64,000 bases of DNA, from contig JAFKAC010000071.1 of assembly GCA_025766275.1 (NCBI GenBank), positions 186,001 through 250,000 of the forward strand. The letters run 5' to 3'. Shown piece after piece: positions 61,357 to 64,000 of the stretch (its first letter is position 1; every line of letters starts with the position of its first letter). This stretch comes from Lactarius indigo (Eukaryota > Basidiomycota > Agaricomycetes > Russulales > Russulaceae). A model generated the notes under the pieces. The model saw nothing but the letters and a program-made list of their open reading frames with translations. It was not told where the DNA came from and made no database searches. A program made the position numbers and the translations under genes.

Positions 61357-64000
61357 CTAAAGAGGAGGTCTAAGAGAAAGGCCGATGACGGATTGACATA
61401 AAAAGCGAGCATTAAGATCGCCTACAAGATAAGAAACGGCGTCGAAAGAAGAAAAGACAGAGGGAGAGGAGAGTCTCCTGGAGAGCTCTTGAGAACGGGC
61501 ACGGATATGAGAATGGTCGAAAAGGCCCCAGTGAGTACCGAAGCCACCTTTATTCTTATGGCTATCGCGAGAACCCCAGACAACGCCGAGACGAATGAGG
61601 TTGATGTAAGAGATGCCCTTGACGGCTAGAAAGAAAGAAGGTGAGAAGGGATTTTGGGAAAGGAAGGAAGGAAATGACTGTGTTTTGTTGCCCAAGGGGA
61701 TCCAAGGGATTTGGATTGAATGAGTCTTTGGGCGAGAGGGGAGGAAGGTTCATGAATGGCGATGATGAAAGTGGTGAGCATGGAGACGTAGATGAGGCGA
61801 TTTGAGACGCCCTTCTTGCCTTTACGATCTTGCCAAGGGAGAGTGGAATAAGCTTGGTAAACAGCGAAAGGGTCGAAGGCGGTGGCGAAAGGAAGGGAAG
61901 GGATAGGATGTGGGGGGAAGACGAAAGGAAGGAAGTGGGATACGATGATGGCAGTGATGAGGGCGAGACGATGAATGGGTTTTTGGGGGTCATAGTTGTG
62001 CCTGACCCAGTCGTAGGTATCATCGACGTAAGGTTCGCCTGTGCGGGAAGGGGTGACGAAGTCGACGGGGAGGGAGGATTTGTTAAGGATGGTATGAAGG
62101 AGGGGAATTGTGATGGAATCGAGAGACCATTGTGCGGCGGTGTCTGTGAAAAGAGCAGTGGCGAGAGCAGAGTGTGCGGCTTGATGAGAAGGATGTGGAA
62201 GGGATGTGGAAGGGCCTTGAAGGGGGACGATTTGGCGAGCATGATCAGTGAGGCCGAGACTTGCCCAGGAGTCGAATACGGGGACGCGAGGGGAAGCACC
62301 GGAAGAAGAAGACCTAGGACGATGAGAGGGAACGAAGCGGATAAGAAGATGAGAGAGGGAGTGAAGGAAAGAGTGACGAAGCAAGAGATGGTGGTCGTCT
62401 TCTGGAGAGAGGGGAGGGAGGGAAAGGATGATGGAATGAGCGTGTTTGAGGAGGGGAAGGAAAGAGCCTGAGGAGAGGACGGGAGCATGAGGAAGAGAGG
62501 GGTTTGTTGGGTCGGACATTGCGATGAGGGAGTTGACGAAAGTTGTGGGGGTCATTGCATGCTGACGGAAGTTAGGGAGACCATGAGAGATGAGAAGTGG
62601 GTCTGCGACGACGGCCTGGAGAAGAGAAACGAAAGTGGCCTGTTGATCTACATGACCGTAGGCGAGGGGCCGTTTGAGGGAGAGCCAAGATTTGAGGAAA
62701 GACTCTCTCTCTTTTCCCCGAGCGACGGCTAGATCGATCGCGTTCTGATCTGGAGCTGCAGAAATGATGGCGTGAATGTCCCTCCTGACACCGTCTGCGA
62801 CAAGTTTTTTGACGTCATCGAAGAGGGCTTGGAAAGCGATGACGGAGATGTGCATTGCCCTGTTCTGTACTGAAGAGAAGGAAGGGTTGTATGAGACAGA
62901 GGGGTTGATGATGAGGGTGTGATTGAGACGGAGTTTCGCATGATAAGCCTGTGGCAGTGAAAGGGTGAGATTGAAGTGAAGAAGGGACGGAGAGGATGAA
63001 TGGAAAGATAAGAACAGGAAAACATCCGTGACATCCGTGGCCGCGTTTGGCCACCATGGTCAAACGCGGCCGGTATATCGTGGCCGCGTTTGGCCATGGT
63101 GGTCAAACGCGGACGGTATATCGTGACCGCGTTTGGCCACCATGGTCAAACGCGGACGGTATATCGTGGCCGCGTTTGGCCACGGTGGTCAAACGCGGCC
63201 GGTATATCGTGACCGCGTTTGACCATGGTGGCCAAACGCGGCCACGATATACCGTCCCGCGTTTGACCACCGTGGCCAAACGCGGCCACGATATACCGTC
63301 CGCGTTTGACCATGGTGGCCAAACGCGGTCACGATATACCGTCCGCGTTTGACCACCGTGGCCAAACGCGGTCACGATATACCGTCCCGCGTTTGACCAC
63401 CATGGCCAAACGCGGCCACGATATACCGTCCGCGTTTGACCATGGTGGCCAAACGCGGCCACGATATTGTAGGCAACCAGGTAGATATCTACTCACATGG
63501 AAATGCTGAACAGAATATGTGACTTCTTGAGCCTTCCTTGATGCTATCGCAGGGTGCCCGTCCTTCATCGGCCATCTACGCTCATCCACATGCAACCCAC
63601 GCTTCGCCGCTTCCAATAGGTTCCGTTCCTTGAACACTGGCATCAGCATCGGGAAGCCATCCTTGATCAACCCTTGACTCAAGCCAAGGGGTCTCATCAG
63701 TGACGTCGCCAAACACGCCGCATTCCCTGTGTGGCAGTAGCACACCGTCCGCTCCAGTGCTGCCATCAACTCCAACTTCAGCTGGCTCGGTTCTTCGTCT
63801 TCCCCCTCTTTCGCAAGCTCCTGCTCGTAGATCATCTCGATCAGCGTCGTGATCGGCGACGATACCCACTTGAATAGCGATGGGAATACCTGCCGTGTAT
63901 CCAATGTTCAGCTTGTTTCTCGAGTCACCATCTCTGCTCTCAAGTCTCTCACCTCTGGCTTCAGGATCACCAGGTAGTCTTTGATCGTGCCCCTCACCTC
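61357..64000 (-). CDS. Multi-exon host gene of unknown function, 5' end beyond the window
   Basis: Exons in order: past 64000 to 63953 (EVRGTIKDYLVILKPE); 63889-63497 (VFPSLFKWVSSPITTLIEMI, ALERTVCYCHTGNAACLATS, ASRKAQEVTYSVQHFH); 62948-about 61679 (AYHAKLRLNHTLIINPSVSY, VRRDIHAIISAAPDQNAIDL, PYVDDTYDWVRHNYDPQKPI, LIYVSMLTTFIIAIHEPSSP); about 61625-61357 (VKGISYINLIRLGVVWGSRD to LNARFLCQ). Introns: GTGAGAGAC...GGCAG, GTGAGTAG...CCACAG (548 bp, holding array 2) and GTCATTTCC...TTCTAG (weak donor). The frame is open for over 400 codons in the large exon. It resembles, from memory, a family of repeated basidiomycete hypotheticals; no domain assigned. Confidence 0.6.
63039..63467. repeat. 43-bp palindromic tandem array 2, inside an intron, with polarity switch
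   Basis: Ten cores of the type CGCGTTTGGCCACCATGGTC-AAACGCGG at 43-44 bp spacing. Units 1-4 (63041-63212) carry spacer CGGTATATCGTG; from unit 5 onward the spacer is its reverse complement CACGATATACCG and the core asymmetry flips too (GGCC...GGTC becomes GACC...GGCC). The array as a whole is therefore an imperfect inverted repeat about 430 bp long. It starts about 30 bp inside the GTGAGT donor of the host gene intron. Confidence 0.88.

Noticed and set aside
61357..61695. LINE endonuclease, from the GDLNA peptide
   Set aside because: Only five residues resemble the endonuclease motif; no RT follows and the exon joins to an unrelated host frame.
63047..63509. Overlapping ORFs on both strands through the array
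   Set aside because: They arise because the 43-bp palindromic repeat lacks stops in several frames; repeated WPPWSNADG/WPRLATVVKRG peptides are artefacts.

Overview
The window is eukaryotic and most likely comes from an Agaricomycete (mushroom-forming basidiomycete) genome. The reasons are short GT-AG introns (about 45-60 bp) in the host and cargo genes, chromodomain Ty3/gypsy retroelements, CACTA/EnSpm (Tnp2) and Plavaka-type DNA transposases, and several multi-copy basidiomycete proteins of unknown function. The species cannot be named. No rRNA, tRNA, CRISPR or bacterial feature is present. Nearly all of the 64 kb is nested mobile DNA; family assignments were made by eye.

Layout, left to right. 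(1) 1-1014 and 17569-17753 are two halves of one minus-strand host gene with FGM-rich repeats. It is split by a CACTA-like DNA transposon (1015-17568) that carries its transposase plus three cargo genes. Inside the transposase sits chromovirus A (3078-10912, minus, TSD ATAGG), and inside the left LTR of A sits a solo LTR (G1). (2) 17929-39261 is a plus-strand host gene whose exons can be followed through two insertions: chromovirus D (18147-36986, minus, TSD GGCGC) and solo LTR G3. D is itself broken by solo LTR C (22544-23123) and by chromovirus B (23319-31793, plus, TSD ATCTT). B is broken by solo LTR G2. (3) 40037-40578 is a host gene fragment, followed by a truncated B-like element and by chromovirus E (42060 to about 49911, minus, 5' truncated), which holds two further solo LTRs. 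(4) 49981-51212 is a 43-bp palindromic tandem array abutting a perfect 344-bp inverted repeat. (5) 52410-58145 holds a minus-strand hypothetical pseudogene and a plus-strand Plavaka transposase pseudogene cut by a solo LTR. (6) 58168-60940 holds a solo LTR and a cytosine-depleted block containing a 991-bp SINE-like retroposon with a 19-bp TSD. (7) 61357-64000 is a multi-exon minus-strand host gene with a second 43-bp palindromic array inside an intron.

The most unusual features are these. Three different chromoviruses (A, B, E) carry a post-chromodomain ORF3, with a conserved core region and, in A and E, CCHC zinc knuckles. Element D instead has three ORFs upstream of gag, one of which shares the PIDYERVA motif with ORF3 of E. 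The LTR/PBS pairs of A, B and D co-vary as expected for Tf1-like self-priming. Two palindromic arrays 13 kb apart share period and core but not spacer. Most in-frame stops in the retroelements can be explained by a C-to-T change, mainly CGA to TGA, which points to deamination or RIP-like decay.
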